From Linanthus parryae (Eukaryota; Streptophyta; Magnoliopsida; Ericales; Polemoniaceae): a stretch of 64,000 bases of DNA. The stretch lies in NCBI GenBank assembly GCA_023055425.1, contig JALGPY010000013.1:13553735-13617734 (forward strand), in the 5' to 3' direction. Under the pieces are notes generated by a model. The model searched no databases, was not told the origin of the DNA, and worked only from the letters and a program-made list of their open reading frames with translations. Shown piece after piece: positions 1 through 10,893 of the stretch. A program made the position numbers and the translations under genes. Numbering within the stretch: the stretch's first letter is position 1; each line of letters starts with the position of its first letter.

Positions 1-1214
1 TCAAGATCTCTTGGCTCATCCTCATTATACATGTTTTTATAAAAGGATTGGGATATTTCCTTCATTCTCTCTATGTCATTACACCAAAGAACATTCTGAT
101 ATGTGATGCCCGAGATTAAATTTCTCTTTTATCCTTGCTTAACCACATCTTGGAAATATTTTGTATTCCCATCTCCTGATTTCAACCAATTGACATTGAA
201 ATTTTCCTTCCAGAGAGCCTCCTCTTCAGCCTATAATGACTCAAGTGAAGTTTCCAGGTTGCATCGCTTCTCAAGGTCCACAAGCGGCCCAGTTCTTCTG
301 ATTCTTTGAACTTCTTCTCCTTTTTCTCTATGTTTTACCAGACCTTCGTCGGTTTTTTTACTCCTGCTTCTGCTTTCTTTTCTGCACCATTTAAACTTCA
401 TTGGATTTCCAGACACATCATATCTCCATATTTTCTCCACAATGCCTTTAACTTCCAAACTTTTGCACCACTGCTATCAAATTTGAACATATGAACAACT
501 TTTTCCAATGATCAACTAGATCAATTTCATGAAGAAGAATAGAGTAGTCAAATCCAGGAATGAGAAGGTGTTCAATTTTTTCTCTGCCCCATTAATTAAC
601 CAAACCTGGAAGAGCCAAACACCTCTGTATTCTCTTTTCAATGCAATGAGATCCTTGCCTCATGTTCCGCCATGTGAGGTGTAAGTAGAAAAACATAAAT
701 CTATAAAACCATTAAGATAAATAGAATATCTCAAAGGCCTGCAAGATAGAGAAGATATAGGATTACTCCCCCTTCTCAATGTGGTTTTAGTGATCATTGA
801 AATCTACCCCCAAACAATAGTGTTAGAATGAAAATTACCAAGGTAGCAACTAAGAGAATTCAGTTGAGATAATCTGGTTTTTATCATCAGAAAAAAGATA
901 AACAAACGGAACCTGCAAAGAATTCCAATCTGCTGAACAACTTAACATGGATGAAAAAATCGCATAACTTAGTTAGCTCGACATTAACATCTGCAGACCA
1001 CACCACACCCAGACCTCTAGATTTTCCCAACGGATCAATCCAGAACTCTGTTTGGTAACCTTTTACTGCAGTACATCTTGTTCATAAACAAGGCCTTTCT
1101 TTTTGTTTCACTAAGAAAACATACTCCTGGAGAATGAAGGTTAGAAACCTTCTTAAATTGTTGAATTGTCAGGATTCTACCAGCTCCCTGACAATTCCAA
1201 GATAATAGCTTCAT
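1..1214 (-). pseudogene. LINE ORF2, endonuclease end (partial, decayed)
   Basis: Read on the minus strand from an ATG at 1214, the translation opens with MKLLSWNCQGAGR, the classic start of the AP-type endonuclease of plant L1 LINEs. A 'FLSETK' motif follows about 30 residues on. Further down (about 190-1) come the linker hallmarks 'NWLKSGDGNTKYF' and 'RNLISGI', which sit between endonuclease and reverse transcriptase. Stops and frame changes occur throughout, so it cannot encode an active protein. The reverse transcriptase would lie beyond the left edge. It is the downstream partner of the ORF1 relic at 1260-3180. Family assignment is secure; exact frame breaks are approximate. Confidence 0.85.
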
Positions 1215-2239
1215 TGGGCAAATTGGGACCAGTTAGGGCTGGTTTCCTTCACCCAATTATTAATAAAGGCATTAGCTTGCTCATTTTTTAGTTTTTACCT
1301 TCGGATGCACCTTCAGATCTATCAAGATCGACCTCCATCCAAACTTCTTCCCTTCAAGTTACTCTTTTCTGTATTGATTGTTGTGTACGCATGAGAAGAT
1401 TGCTCCCTTTCTAGCCTCTTCCATCTCCATGCTGGTTTCCTCGTTACCCCGGTAGTTTCCTTCGACTGAACTAGGGTTTCACCATTTTCAATGTTGGGAT
1501 TCAAAGTTTCAGTAGCTAGAGTAGAAACAAAATTCTGCAAAATTGACGTTACATGGGCTTTCATTTTGCATAGCAGAGGGCACAAACAATAATCCAACAT
1601 TACCTTCCTTAGATTGGGCCTCACAAGACGGCCTAGAGATAAGCCCAATAGAACATGCATAAATATTTCCCGCCATGCCTCCACTTCGAGAATGTAAAAA
1701 TCCCTGCAGTTTATTGGCGTTTGCAATCATCTCCTTTCCAAACGAAGTTTCCAATTTTTTATCTTTGTCGGCTGTGATTTCCAAGGCTAAAATCTTCTTG
1801 GGACTTGGGATGTCTTCGTTGCACGAGGATGGCTTTCCAACGATTGACTTATGGGCTTCCTTTGTCTTTTCAAATTCCTTAACCGACGACTCCGGCGACG
1901 CCATTTTTCCGGCAACCTCCTCCGCCAAGACTCTGGAAGCTGAATTAGGCTTGGTAATGCCGGAAAATTATTAATTTTACTCCCCCTCGACTCATCATTT
2001 ACACCTTCACTGTCTTGATCCGAGAGCCAAAGATCTTAAGAAGATTTTGCTTTCGGCTTCTTGTAGTCGAAGTATGCAATCTCTTCAATGCCTTTCCGGA
2101 TCATTTCTTTGAATTATGATCAAGAACTCCACACTTTCCACATAAGTATGGCAATCTTTCATATTTGAACTCCACTCTTGTTAGGCTTTGCCCCTGGAGT
2201 CACATATTGGCCTCTTTCAACAGTGGTTTTGTAACGTCC

Positions 2240-2742
2240 TGTTAGAATACGCTTAACGGAAGCACAATGCCACTTGTTAGGAACCAAAAAGAGTGAATGG
2301 ACGAAGAACATGATGAAGAACGACACAACGATATAACGTGGTTCACTAGTTTTTTAGGCTAGCTACATCCACGCCAAAAAAAAGCAATTTATTAATGATA
2401 ACTCAATTACAATTAACCACACAATGTTAGTCTCGACCCTAGATCTTTATATGGGCCTAGGATACTGACTTGTGCCCAAAGAAATGAAGAAACATTCCAA
2501 AATCGAACATGGAAACAACGAAACCGCCCCATCTCTGATGTCTGCGCACGAAGACAATTACCTTCGCAAGAAGATAATTCGCACGAAGATAATTTGTCTT
2601 CGCAAGAAGACAGAATATCTTCGCAAGAAGACACTCACAGTACCCAATTTTCGCGTCTTCGTTCTTCTTCCCTGATTTGCCAATTGCTTCGCCGTTTCGT
2701 CTAACAATTAGCTAGGGGCCTGAATCACCAAAAATCATAACA
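2240..2742. mobile_element. solo LTR (copia-like) inserted in LINE ORF1
   Basis: The segment begins TGTTAGAATACG and ends AAATCATAACA, that is TGTTA...TAACA ends. It is flanked by the 5-bp direct repeat CGTCC at 2235-2239 and 2743-2747. Removing it rejoins the LINE ORF1 relic. It carries no coding sequence and no second LTR, so it is a solo LTR left by recombination between two LTRs. It shares the motif 'GATATAACGTGGTTCACTAG' with the LTRs of element B (4385 and 14861), which suggests a related copia family and probably the minus orientation. Confidence 0.85.
2544..2633. repeat. short tandem repeat inside the solo LTR
   Basis: Variants of a roughly 16-19 bp unit centred on 'CTTCGCAAGAAGA' or 'TTCGCACGAAGATAAT' recur four to five times. 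The unit is partly self-complementary (CTTC...GAAG). It looks like an LTR-internal enhancer-type repeat or slippage product; no coding role is supported. Confidence 0.6.
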
Positions 2743-3180
2743 CGTCCAATATCACTTTCAGCCTAACAATTCTCCCTGTTTCCGTAGCCCTGTTTACATA
2801 CTTTATGTTGAGTAGCTCCCCAAAATTTGCTCCAATCTTTTGGATATTCTTTCTGTCATGTAGATGTTTGGGAGATTCCAAACGTCTACCCATAAATGAG
2901 TTCTCTTGAACGTGTCATCTACAATTTCAAATGATGGACTCCATTTGACCAAAATGATGAGATGATATTTGAAAAACCATGGTCTCCCCTTTAAGATTTT
3001 CTCACGGTCTTCTTGTTTGCCGAAGAAGAAATGGTAGTAAGAACCCTTGATATGCTTGACTTTGAACTTGTCTGGTTTGCCCCATACTTCCGCCATTGTC
3101 TTCTTCAGCCCTGTGATCTTGATTGGTTTTTGCGAAATATTTTTCCCAACAAGATTACATGAGTACTCAGAGAGCCTTTC

Positions 3181-4144
3181 TAATTAATAATGAATCTGGA
3201 ATGAACAAAATATTAACTAAAACAATAAAATGATAATGCAAAAAAATCTACACGTAAGAAAAAATGACACTGAAATTAAAGCAACTAAAATTACAAATAA
3301 ATAAATGTTTCCTCAAGTGCACTAGAAAACTTGTTGAGGCGGTCACGGCAAAAGTACTTGATACTAGAATATGGCTATTCATACCATCGGAAGTCAGTGA
3401 TTACAAGCAGATGGGAAAATTTTCCGAAAACGTTTCGTAGAACTTTCTTAATTCCTGTTGGAAAAAGTAAGAACTTTCTTTATGTTAAAAGTAACCAATA
3501 GTAGAACAAAGAAATAGTAATTAGAATTCCACAGTGGGACAAGACAAGCAGCCAAGAAGCACAGACTTAAATATTAGACACTCATGTTACATTATTGCAT
3601 GCAGGAAATAATGTGGGTGAGAATTCTAAGAAAATAATGCGGCCATGTGAGTGACATCTTCTAAAAAAATACAAAATATTTTCTAAAGAAAAAAAGAATA
3701 AAAATAAATAAGGAATAATGTGGGTGACACACGGTTCCGCTAGTACCGCCCAGAAGACAACAGCCCATGTTCTACTCACCAATTATAACTTTAAAATGTA
3801 TCATAGAACAAATATTAATGGAAGTGAAAGTTCATGAACTATAAAGAATTGGCATGGTGCAAATAAACATATGACCATATGGTATCAAGTTCCAAGTGAA
3901 CACTATTATTACGAGACAAGTACGTTTCAAATTATTAGGCTTTAACTACTAAATTGAACTATGTTGTGATGATGTTTTTCGTTGTTGAGAAGTCTCTCAG
4001 ATATTTGTTACGGTACACAACTCTGTTTTCGAGATATCGCTCAAAGGAACGAAGACTTTCTTTGCGAGTTAGGCACATTACTATTACCCATAAAACAGAG
4101 GGTCGGTGGTTTATAACTTTTCCGGATATAAAATCACTTACATT
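3181..4144. other. non-coding spacer
   Basis: AT-rich sequence upstream of the LINE relic. Only short ORFs without recognisable domains are present. The phrase 'GGAATAATGTGGGTGA' occurs in near-identical form around 3606 and 3712, a small direct repeat. I see no gene, promoter or structural RNA here. Confidence 0.5.
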
Positions 4145-4230
4145 TTATTATTAGACAAGTACATAATGGGAAAATATATACTTGGTGTTATTATTAGACA
4201 AGTACATAATGGGAAAATATATACTTGGTG
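4145..4230. repeat. 43-bp tandem duplication abutting element A
   Basis: Two head-to-tail copies of a 43-bp unit (4145-4187 and 4188-4230) read TTATTATTAGACAAGTACAT and continue to ATATATACTTGGTG. The second copy ends exactly with the CTTGG target site and the first two bases of the LTR of element A. Confidence 0.85.
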
Positions 4231-4384
4231 TTATAAACTCAGCAATTGAGAAGAGAAAGATGTAGTAAGGAGGAACATCGAGTGTGTATTATTCTTCACC
4301 AAACCACCATTTATATAGAGTGTGGGGGTCAATCAGTATCATCCAAATATGGTAATAGAATATGTTATAAATATTCACAATATA
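4229..4384 (-). repeat. Element A 3' LTR, first part (interrupted)
   Basis: This part matches 20440-20591 of the intact LTR almost base for base. Element B is inserted after 'ATTCACAATAT(A)'. The remaining LTR bases are found at 15243-15266, past element B. The last five bases (4380-4384, ATATA) are the left copy of B's target duplication, with one change from ATATC. Confidence 0.85.
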
Positions 4385-4763
4385 TGTCATGATCCGGACA
4401 AAGCTTAGAGAACGATAATAATAGACGAAACAAGAACACAATAATATACCCGATATAACGTGGTTCACTAGCACGATGCTAGTTACCCCCGCGACCCGAA
4501 AACCCTTATTTATTGGAGAGAAACACCACGATTATAACCCACACTATGGCCAAGGCCATTGACAACCCACAATGTTTAGGCACAACCTAGGACCCTTATG
4601 TAGACATATAGGACCGACTTAGTGCCCAAGACATCCCAAAAACGATTATAGAACAAATAAGGAAACAACCCAGAAACTGCCAAAGTTGGCCGCCCAATTA
4701 GTTTCCTAAATCTCTTAGCTGCCTTTGACTTTTGCCGCCTTTGAATTCAAGTCATATTCAACA
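4385..4763 (-). repeat. Element B 3' LTR
   Basis: 379 bp, pairing with 14861-15242. It carries 'GATATAACGTGGTTCACTAG' and 'GCCGCCCAATT...TTTCCTAAATCTC' in common with the other copy. It begins TG and ends CA. Confidence 0.85.
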
Positions 4764-5028
4764 AATCTCCACCTTGAATTGAATCATCTCAGCAATCCGA
4801 ACTTGAACCGATGCTTCTCTCCAATAATTCCAAACTCACAAGTTGTTCCATCTTCGTCGAGATCCTACAACATGTGCCCCCAGCGATGCTCCAACCCCCG
4901 TCTAGTTCATGCAATCGAACCCTATCGATGCTCCAACTAGGGTCGAGTTCCTGCAATCAAAAACCCCCTTCCTGTTGTTCCAACTCCCACCGAGTTCCTA
5001 CAACAAGTTTGTTTGTTGTCCGGACTCC
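4764..5028. other. Element B internal remnant, 3' side
   Basis: Non-coding. It contains the putative polypurine tract (minus) and several imperfect repeats of 'TTCCAACTCCCACCGAGTTC' / 'GATGCTCCAAC'. The last five bases (5024-5028, ACTCC) are the left target duplication of element C. Confidence 0.65.
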
Positions 5029-6452
5029 TGTTGGAATAAATGCCCTAGAGACAATCGTAGATTTAGTATGAACATTGTTTTGGCTAGAATATTCATTTAT
5101 TATATATTGTGATATTTAATATTATGAAGTCCTTAGATAAAATGTGATGTTTATCTTAAATATCCCTAGCCAACTATATTGATTAATGGGACGATCAAAT
5201 ATAGACTAGTATGTGGGTAGATTGATATGGAGATATCAAGTCTAACACATGGGTATGCATAAGGAGTAATGGCATACTGGATTGACCCACAACGAGAATT
5301 ATACATTAGATTATGTCAAGTCATGATCGCTTTTCGTAGTGCTAATACAATTGCAATCCTTAGACTTTAAGTCACTAGGTACTCTAGTTGTGGAATATTG
5401 CGCTTTGATGTTATCAAACATTACACCGTAACTGGATAATCATAAAGATGGCTATCGGGCGTGATAGGAAGCAAGCTTAGAGATCGTAGTGATGTAGATA
5501 TGATTTTTCCCTCCAACATAATGGGGGTAAATATCCACGGCCATACGAGGGATGAGGCTTATTTAATGTCTGGCCAGACTCAGATAAATCAATATAGAGA
5601 TATTGATGTTATCTGTAATCATAAGCATATTCCCAGGATCAAGGAACTATGGATTGGATATACGAGTGTGACTATTTATGTCTCGTGTCCAATCCGGATA
5701 TGAAGACAAAGGGATAGTGCAATATAAAATATTGGGCACAAGAGGTTTGTCGGGATCACTGACTATTTCTATTGGTTGGGTAGCATGGATGTGTTGCTAG
5801 ACACCGCTCCATGCTAGTAAGAGTTGCTACCAACTATATAGAAACCTATGTGGTCACACGTCAAATAAAGTAGAGCTAGATTTGGGATTAATTAATATTG
5901 ATTAATTAATAGAAGGATCATTGTGCAACACCTTGAAAACTTAGTAGGACTAATTTGCAAGGAAGGGAATAATTCTAGTTCATCTAGAATTAGGAAACTC
6001 TTTTTGAAAAGAACAAGGAGTTGTTGGAGTATATAAAGAGGCTCTAGCTTCCTTTCCACTTAATGTTATTAGACATAACAAAGTGAGTGGGAGAGAGCAA
6101 AAGAGAGAGAGCAAGACAAGCTAGGTCGAAGCCTAGCCCGTCCGCTCCCCTTCCCGTTGGCGCCAAAGGAGGGCCGAAGCCCCTCCTTGTCTTTGTTGCT
6201 TTGATCTTGTTCCCTCTTCCTCCGAGTTCAAGCTAGCACTTTTTTGAAGGAAGAATCTAGATCTCACCTCTAGACGTGGATCAACCGTAGAGACGAGGGC
6301 ATCATTCTTCGTGTGATCTCACAAATCAAAAGGTACACAATACTATGTCTCTTATCATGTTATGATATCTCCTCCTGAAGATCCGTGGTGGGATTTGAAG
6401 TAGGAATTAAATTTTTGTTATTCCGCAGCGTTACCTACGTCAAAACCCAACA
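5029..6452 (+). repeat. Element C 5' LTR
   Basis: 1,424 bp from TGTTGGAATAAATGCC to CAAAACCCAACA. It is close in sequence to 12627-14057, with a few substitutions per hundred bases in the stretches I compared, which points to a modest age. A 'GTATATAAAGAGGC' TATA-like motif near 6031 probably marks its promoter. Confidence 0.9.
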
Positions 6453-6453
6453 G

Positions 6454-6465
6454 TGGTATCAGAGC
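6454..6465 (+). other. Element C primer-binding site (tRNA-iMet)
   Basis: TGGTATCAGAGC, one base past the CA end of the 5' LTR. It is complementary to the 3' end of plant initiator methionine tRNA and used to prime minus-strand DNA. Confidence 0.93.
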
Positions 6466-8051
6466 CACATGTCGTAGAGCATAACATGATTTTATGTGTT
6501 ACGATTTCAGTTTATACACCGTATTATTGTTTATTACGCGACAACTGAAATCAATTGGCATAGTAGATGCAAAATTGAATTTGATTCAGTAAAACAAGAT
6601 CCAATTTAACATTGGATGTTAGAATTGGAGAGTTTAATCACATAAGATGTGTACAATTGGGTTCTTGAAAAATTAGGGTTCATGGGCACATGATTGAAAA
6701 GGGGTTTTCAATTATGGAAACAAATTTATGGAATTAATTCCATAAGGAAACAACCTTGCTTGGGCACCAAGGAAGAGGGATGGAGACTAGGGCCGAAACC
6801 CTAGCCGTCCGCCCCCTTCCTTGCGCACAAAGCAAAGGCCGCGGGCCACATGGGGCAGCCGGCCTTGGGCCGGGCCTTGTGGCGAGCGGCGGTCCTAGGG
6901 GTTCGGGCCCCTTGTTGGCTTGAACTCCTTGGACCGTTGTAACCCTAATTACCCAATTCAATTAAAATTAAACAAGCGCGTTAAAAATTTGTTTTAACTG
7001 TATTATGTGCTTTGTTGCATGGTGGATGGATATGGCCTAGGATTGTTGATTTTTATTTCTTTGTGGTTTGGTTTACGGCCTGCGAGTCGTCTTTTTCTCC
7101 TCGACATGTGAGGCTTTTGTTATTTATTTATTCTAGATGTTAGGCTAAAATTAGAAATATTTAGATGATAGCCAAGAGCATGGAGAAGAAGACCGGAGAA
7201 CCAAAGGAGCCAAGAGACAAAGAAGACAACCCCTAGGCGCGCAACTATGGTGGAGCACATGGAGATGAGCTCAGCACTTTAGGGAAATTGGATATTATCA
7301 TTGGCTTGATAGTATCATTAGTCTAAGGGCCTTATCCATGCCACGTTTCTTTTATTTTGTGGATTTTGATTATTCATGCCTTGTTATTTAATTTTTGCGT
7401 GTATGGCGATACTAGCGAAAACGATAACAAGATAGTAATAAACAGGTTGGTCTTTTATTGTGGATTGCCCAATCCAATTAAGTAGACCATGTTGATAAGA
7501 TCAACCAAACAAATTAAGAAAGAAAATCCCTCAATTAAATATTGCGTTTTGCATTCTCTTGCCAAAACACCCTTCATGATCAGGGTTCATTAAAATTTGG
7601 GCTTGCCAAAGCAAGGCGATTTTAATTTACCATGATGTGTTGCGGACGACACAAGCTAGTAATGTGTGTATGTTGAAGCAAGAGGTTGGACGCAACTAGA
7701 CAAGAATCAATTGGATTGATGAGCCTAGAGGCATGACAATTAGGGGTTATCCATGGGATAAAGAATAAAGAGTTATTCACCTAATTGGACCAAGAGTTGC
7801 ATGGGATGCAATTGGAATGGTTCCTACCTAAATAACCTATTCTTGGGTGACTTGCCAAAGCAAGCTCAAGAATAAGTGAAAAGGGATCTTGGACCCACTA
7901 GAAGATATTATGATATTTTCTGCATTAAAGGTGAGGGCTATTAATCCGAGAAAAATAGTGGGAGCTATATTTGATGATCTAGCCATTGTTGAATATAGTT
8001 AAATTGTTCAAAATACTAAAATTGCACATTTCTTGTTTTGTAGAATTCCAA
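6466..8051 (+). other. Element C leader (untranslated)
   Basis: About 1.6 kb between the primer site and gag, without coding potential. It includes a GC-rich patch at 6780-6910 and a short TTTA tract near 7120-7135 that is greatly expanded in the corresponding leader of element D. Confidence 0.7.
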
Positions 8052-8575
8052 ATGGCAAACAACAACACATCGACTTCATCCCTACGATCTGTCCTTGAGA
8101 AGGATAAATTGTCTGGAACAAATTTCCTTGACTGGTACAGAAACTTAAGGATTGTCCTTAAGCAAGAAAAGAAGTTGTACGTCTTGGACACTCAAATTCC
8201 AGAACCACCACAAGACGAGTCTCTTCTAGCGGAAGTAAGGGCACGTCAGAAACATATTGATGATTCTAATGACGTGACTTGCCTCATGCTTTGTACCATG
8301 ACTCCTGAGCTTCAGAAGCAGCATGAGAATATGGAAGCCTATGATATGATCATACACTTGAAACAACTGTTTCACGAACAGGCTAGGCATGAGCGCTATG
8401 AGGTGTCTAAAGCATTATTCAATAGTAGTCTTGCATAGGGGAATCCAGTAGGGCCTCATGTGCTCCGAATGATCGGGTACATTGAGAACCTTGAGAGACT
8501 GTAATTCCCATTGTACCAAGATTTGGCTACTGATCTTGTCTTGCAATCGTTTCCTGACAGTTATATCAGTTCATC
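8052..8575 (+). pseudogene. Element C gag, N-terminal half (broken)
   Basis: It opens MANNNTSTSSLRSV and contains 'FLDWYRNLRIVLKQEKK' and 'EQARHERYEVSKALF', the capsid-type Gag of Angela copia elements (UBN2-like). The ATG at 8052 is chosen because element D has the same start. A TAG at 8436 replaces an Ile-Glu junction present in D. A second stop follows near 8503, and a frameshift near 8568 shifts the reading into the next segment. Gag would form the virus-like particle in the cytoplasm. Confidence 0.88.
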
Positions 8576-9811
8576 ATGAACTATAATATGAACCAGATCA
8601 GTAAGACTCTGTCTGCCTTATTGAATATGCTGAAGACAGCGGAACAGAGCGTCAACAAAGGCAAGGGCAAGGCCATAATGATGGTGCATAAGAAGAAGGG
8701 CAAGTCAGTTTCCTCTACTTCAAAAGGAAAGCACAAGAAAGTTGTGAAATCCAAGGAAGCCCTAAAGCCTAGTGGAGGCGTGGCTAAGGGTGAGTGTCAC
8801 TACTGCAGCCAGCCGGGTCACTGGAGGAGGAATTGTCCTAAATATCTGGAGGATAAGAAGCTTGGAATAGTGATTCCACCACCACCAGATATTTATGTTA
8901 TAGACGTCAATATTTCTATTTCTTCATCTTGGGTATTGGATACCGGATGTGGTTCTCACATTTTTCGTAATGTGCACGATTTGAAAAGAAGTAGAAGATT
9001 GAGTAAAGGGGAGATAGATCTGCGCGTCGGGAATGGAGAAAGAGTTGATGCATTAGCTGTAGGCGTTTATGAGCTATCTTTGCCTTCTGGACTTATATTA
9101 GAATTAGACAATTGCTTTTACGTGCCTGCTATGAGCAGAAATATTATTTCCATTTCTTGTTTGGATGAGAAAGGTTTTATTATTTTAATAAAGGACAAGT
9201 GTTGCTCCATTTATTTTGATAGTATGCACTATTGTAGTGCGCATTTGTCTAATGGATTGTATATCCTTGATCTGAATAGTCAAATCTATAACATAAATAC
9301 TAAAAGGATTAAAACTAATGATTTAAATCCTACATATCTATGGCACTGTCGTTTAGGCCATATAAATGAGAAACGCATATCTAGACTCCATAAGGATGGA
9401 CTTCTAGACTCATTTGATTTGGAATCATATGAGACGTGTGAATCTTGTTTATTAGGAAAAATGACAAAGTCCCCTTTCAATAAGAAAGGTGAAAGGACTA
9501 GTGAGTTATTGGCACTCATACATACCGATGTATGTGGACCATTCCCCACGCCTGTCAGAGGTAGTTACACCTACTTCATCACATTTACTGATGATTTCAG
9601 TAGATATGGATTTGTATACCTTATGAAAGACAAATCTGAATCCTTTGAATTGTTCAAAGAATTCAAGAATGAAGTAGAGAAGCAACTTGGCAAAAGTATT
9701 AAGGCTCTACGATCGGATCGTGGAGGAGAATACTTAAGCCAAGAGTTTGATGAGTATCTTAGAGAGTGTGGGATAGTATCCCATCTCACTCCACCCAGAA
9801 CGCCACAATGA
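8576..9811 (+). pseudogene. Element C gag C-term, protease and integrase (411 codons open)
   Basis: The longest open stretch in the window. In order it holds a Lys-rich linker, an intact zinc knuckle CHYCSQPGHWRRNC (about residues 83-96), the protease motif WVLDTGCGSH with catalytic Asp (about 120), the GAG-pre-integrase H..RLGH / CESCLLGK zinc site, and the integrase core with 'HTDVCGP', 'TDDFSRY' and 'LRSDRGGEY'. It ends at a TGA replacing the Trp of the conserved 'PQWNGV(S/A)ER' motif. The frame continues after the stop at 9818. Conserved catalytic residues are present, but the reading frame is closed at both ends. Confidence 0.92.
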
Positions 9812-10249
9812 AATGGCGTGTCCGAGAGGAGGAATCGCACTCTACTAGATATGGTGCGATCTATGATGTCTCAAACATATCTTCCGATATCCTTTTGGGG
9901 ACATGCTCTAATTACGACAACTTTTACCATTAACCGCGTTCCATCCAAATCAGTCATGAAGACACCATATGAGATATGGACTGGGAAGCGTCCCATAATG
10001 TCGTTTATGAAGATTTGGGGATGTGATGTCTATGTAAAACGTTTACAAACAGACAAGCTTGGGCCCAAAGCGGATAAGTGTAAATTTATGGGATATCCTA
10101 AGGAAACTAAAGGATATTATTTCTACAATCCCATCGAGAACAAAGTGTTTGTTGTTCGGACCGGCGTGTTTCTAGATAGAGAGTTTGTCTCTAAAGAAGC
10201 AAGTGGGAGGGCTGTAGAACTTGAAGAGATTCAAGAACCACAAATCACT
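9812..10249 (+). pseudogene. Element C integrase C-terminal region
   Basis: Directly after the stop at 9809-9811 the same frame continues with 'ERRNRTLLDMVRSMM', 'SFWGHAL', 'PYEIWTGKRP' and 'WGCDVYVK', the C-terminal part of copia integrase. The match to element D runs to 'EEIQEPQ', after which unrelated DNA begins at about 10250. Confidence 0.9.
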
Positions 10250-10893
10250 GAATCATACAGATATATTCATTATAATTGTCGAATTGCCATTACTGTGTCG
10301 ATGTTATACCTGATTATTGTGAATTTGCAAATTGATATATGATTCATGTGGAAATGATATCAAATTGTTATTTGAGTATTTGAATCATACAGAGATGCTG
10401 CTGAAATTGCTATTCGAATATGCTATTGATATTCGTGACTATGCTGGATACTGCTTAGATATATTCATTATAATTGTCGAATTGCCATTACTGTGTCGAT
10501 GTTATACCTGATTATTGTGAATTTGCAAATTGATATATGATTCATGTGGAAATGATATCAAATTGTTATTTGAGTATTTGAATCATACAGAGATGCTGCT
10601 GAAATTGCTATTCGAATATGCTATTGATATTCGTGACTATGCTGGATACATGCTATCAACTGTGTTGATTGTTGATATGCTGTTAGCATGATGCTATTGT
10701 CGATATTGTTGTTCATGCACGATTTGCATGTGAAATTAAATATGAAAGTGGAAAGATAAATGGACGGGGTTAGGGATTGTACATCCCTTGGGTTGAATAC
10801 CCTGATTGCACCCGAGGCCTGGTGCAGAAAGCACTGCCGGCTTGATGGCAGGTGGGGCACTCCGCTCCCAGTTGAGAGTACGTATGCGGAGGG
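10250..10893. mobile_element. unidentified ~640-bp insertion in element C pol
   Basis: Comparison with element D shows that about 21 bp of pol linker is replaced by this segment. It consists of a 198-bp tandem duplication (10259-10450 and 10457-10648) followed by a GC-richer, non-coding tail with 'GGATTGTACATCCCTTGGG'. No terminal repeats or clear target duplication are visible. It resembles a fragment of a gypsy LTR in texture, but I cannot assign it. Confidence 0.7.
10259..10648. repeat. 198-bp tandem duplication
   Basis: Two nearly identical copies, offset 198 bp, start 'AGATATATTCATTATAATTG' and end 'GACTATGCTGGATA'. They lie inside the unidentified insertion. Confidence 0.9.

Larger units (their letters stand above)
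1260..3180 (-). pseudogene. LINE ORF1 with DUF4283 and CCHC-like knuckle, split by a solo LTR
   Basis: Minus-strand frames between about 3170 and 2806 give the DUF4283 fold found at the N-terminus of plant LINE ORF1: 'CNLVGK', then 'REKILKGRPWFF', then 'THLWVDVWNLP'. After the solo LTR at 2240-2742 the same protein resumes with 'LDVTKPL'-like and 'YLCGKCG..DH' segments (about 2239-2110), the usual RNA-binding zinc knuckle. A low-complexity Lys/Ser/Pro-rich tail runs to about 1300. Several stops and at least two frameshifts are present. ORF1 proteins bind LINE RNA and package it with ORF2. The orientation and order (ORF1 upstream of ORF2 at 1-1214) support one LINE copy. Confidence 0.8.

Noticed and set aside
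2544..2633. CRISPR-like repeat array
   Set aside because: Repeats are imperfect, without unique spacers of constant size, and lie within an LTR of a eukaryotic genome.
6734..6961. 75-codon GC-rich minus ORF in element C leader
   Set aside because: Pro/Arg-rich translation from a GC-rich patch; no counterpart frame in the related leader of element D.
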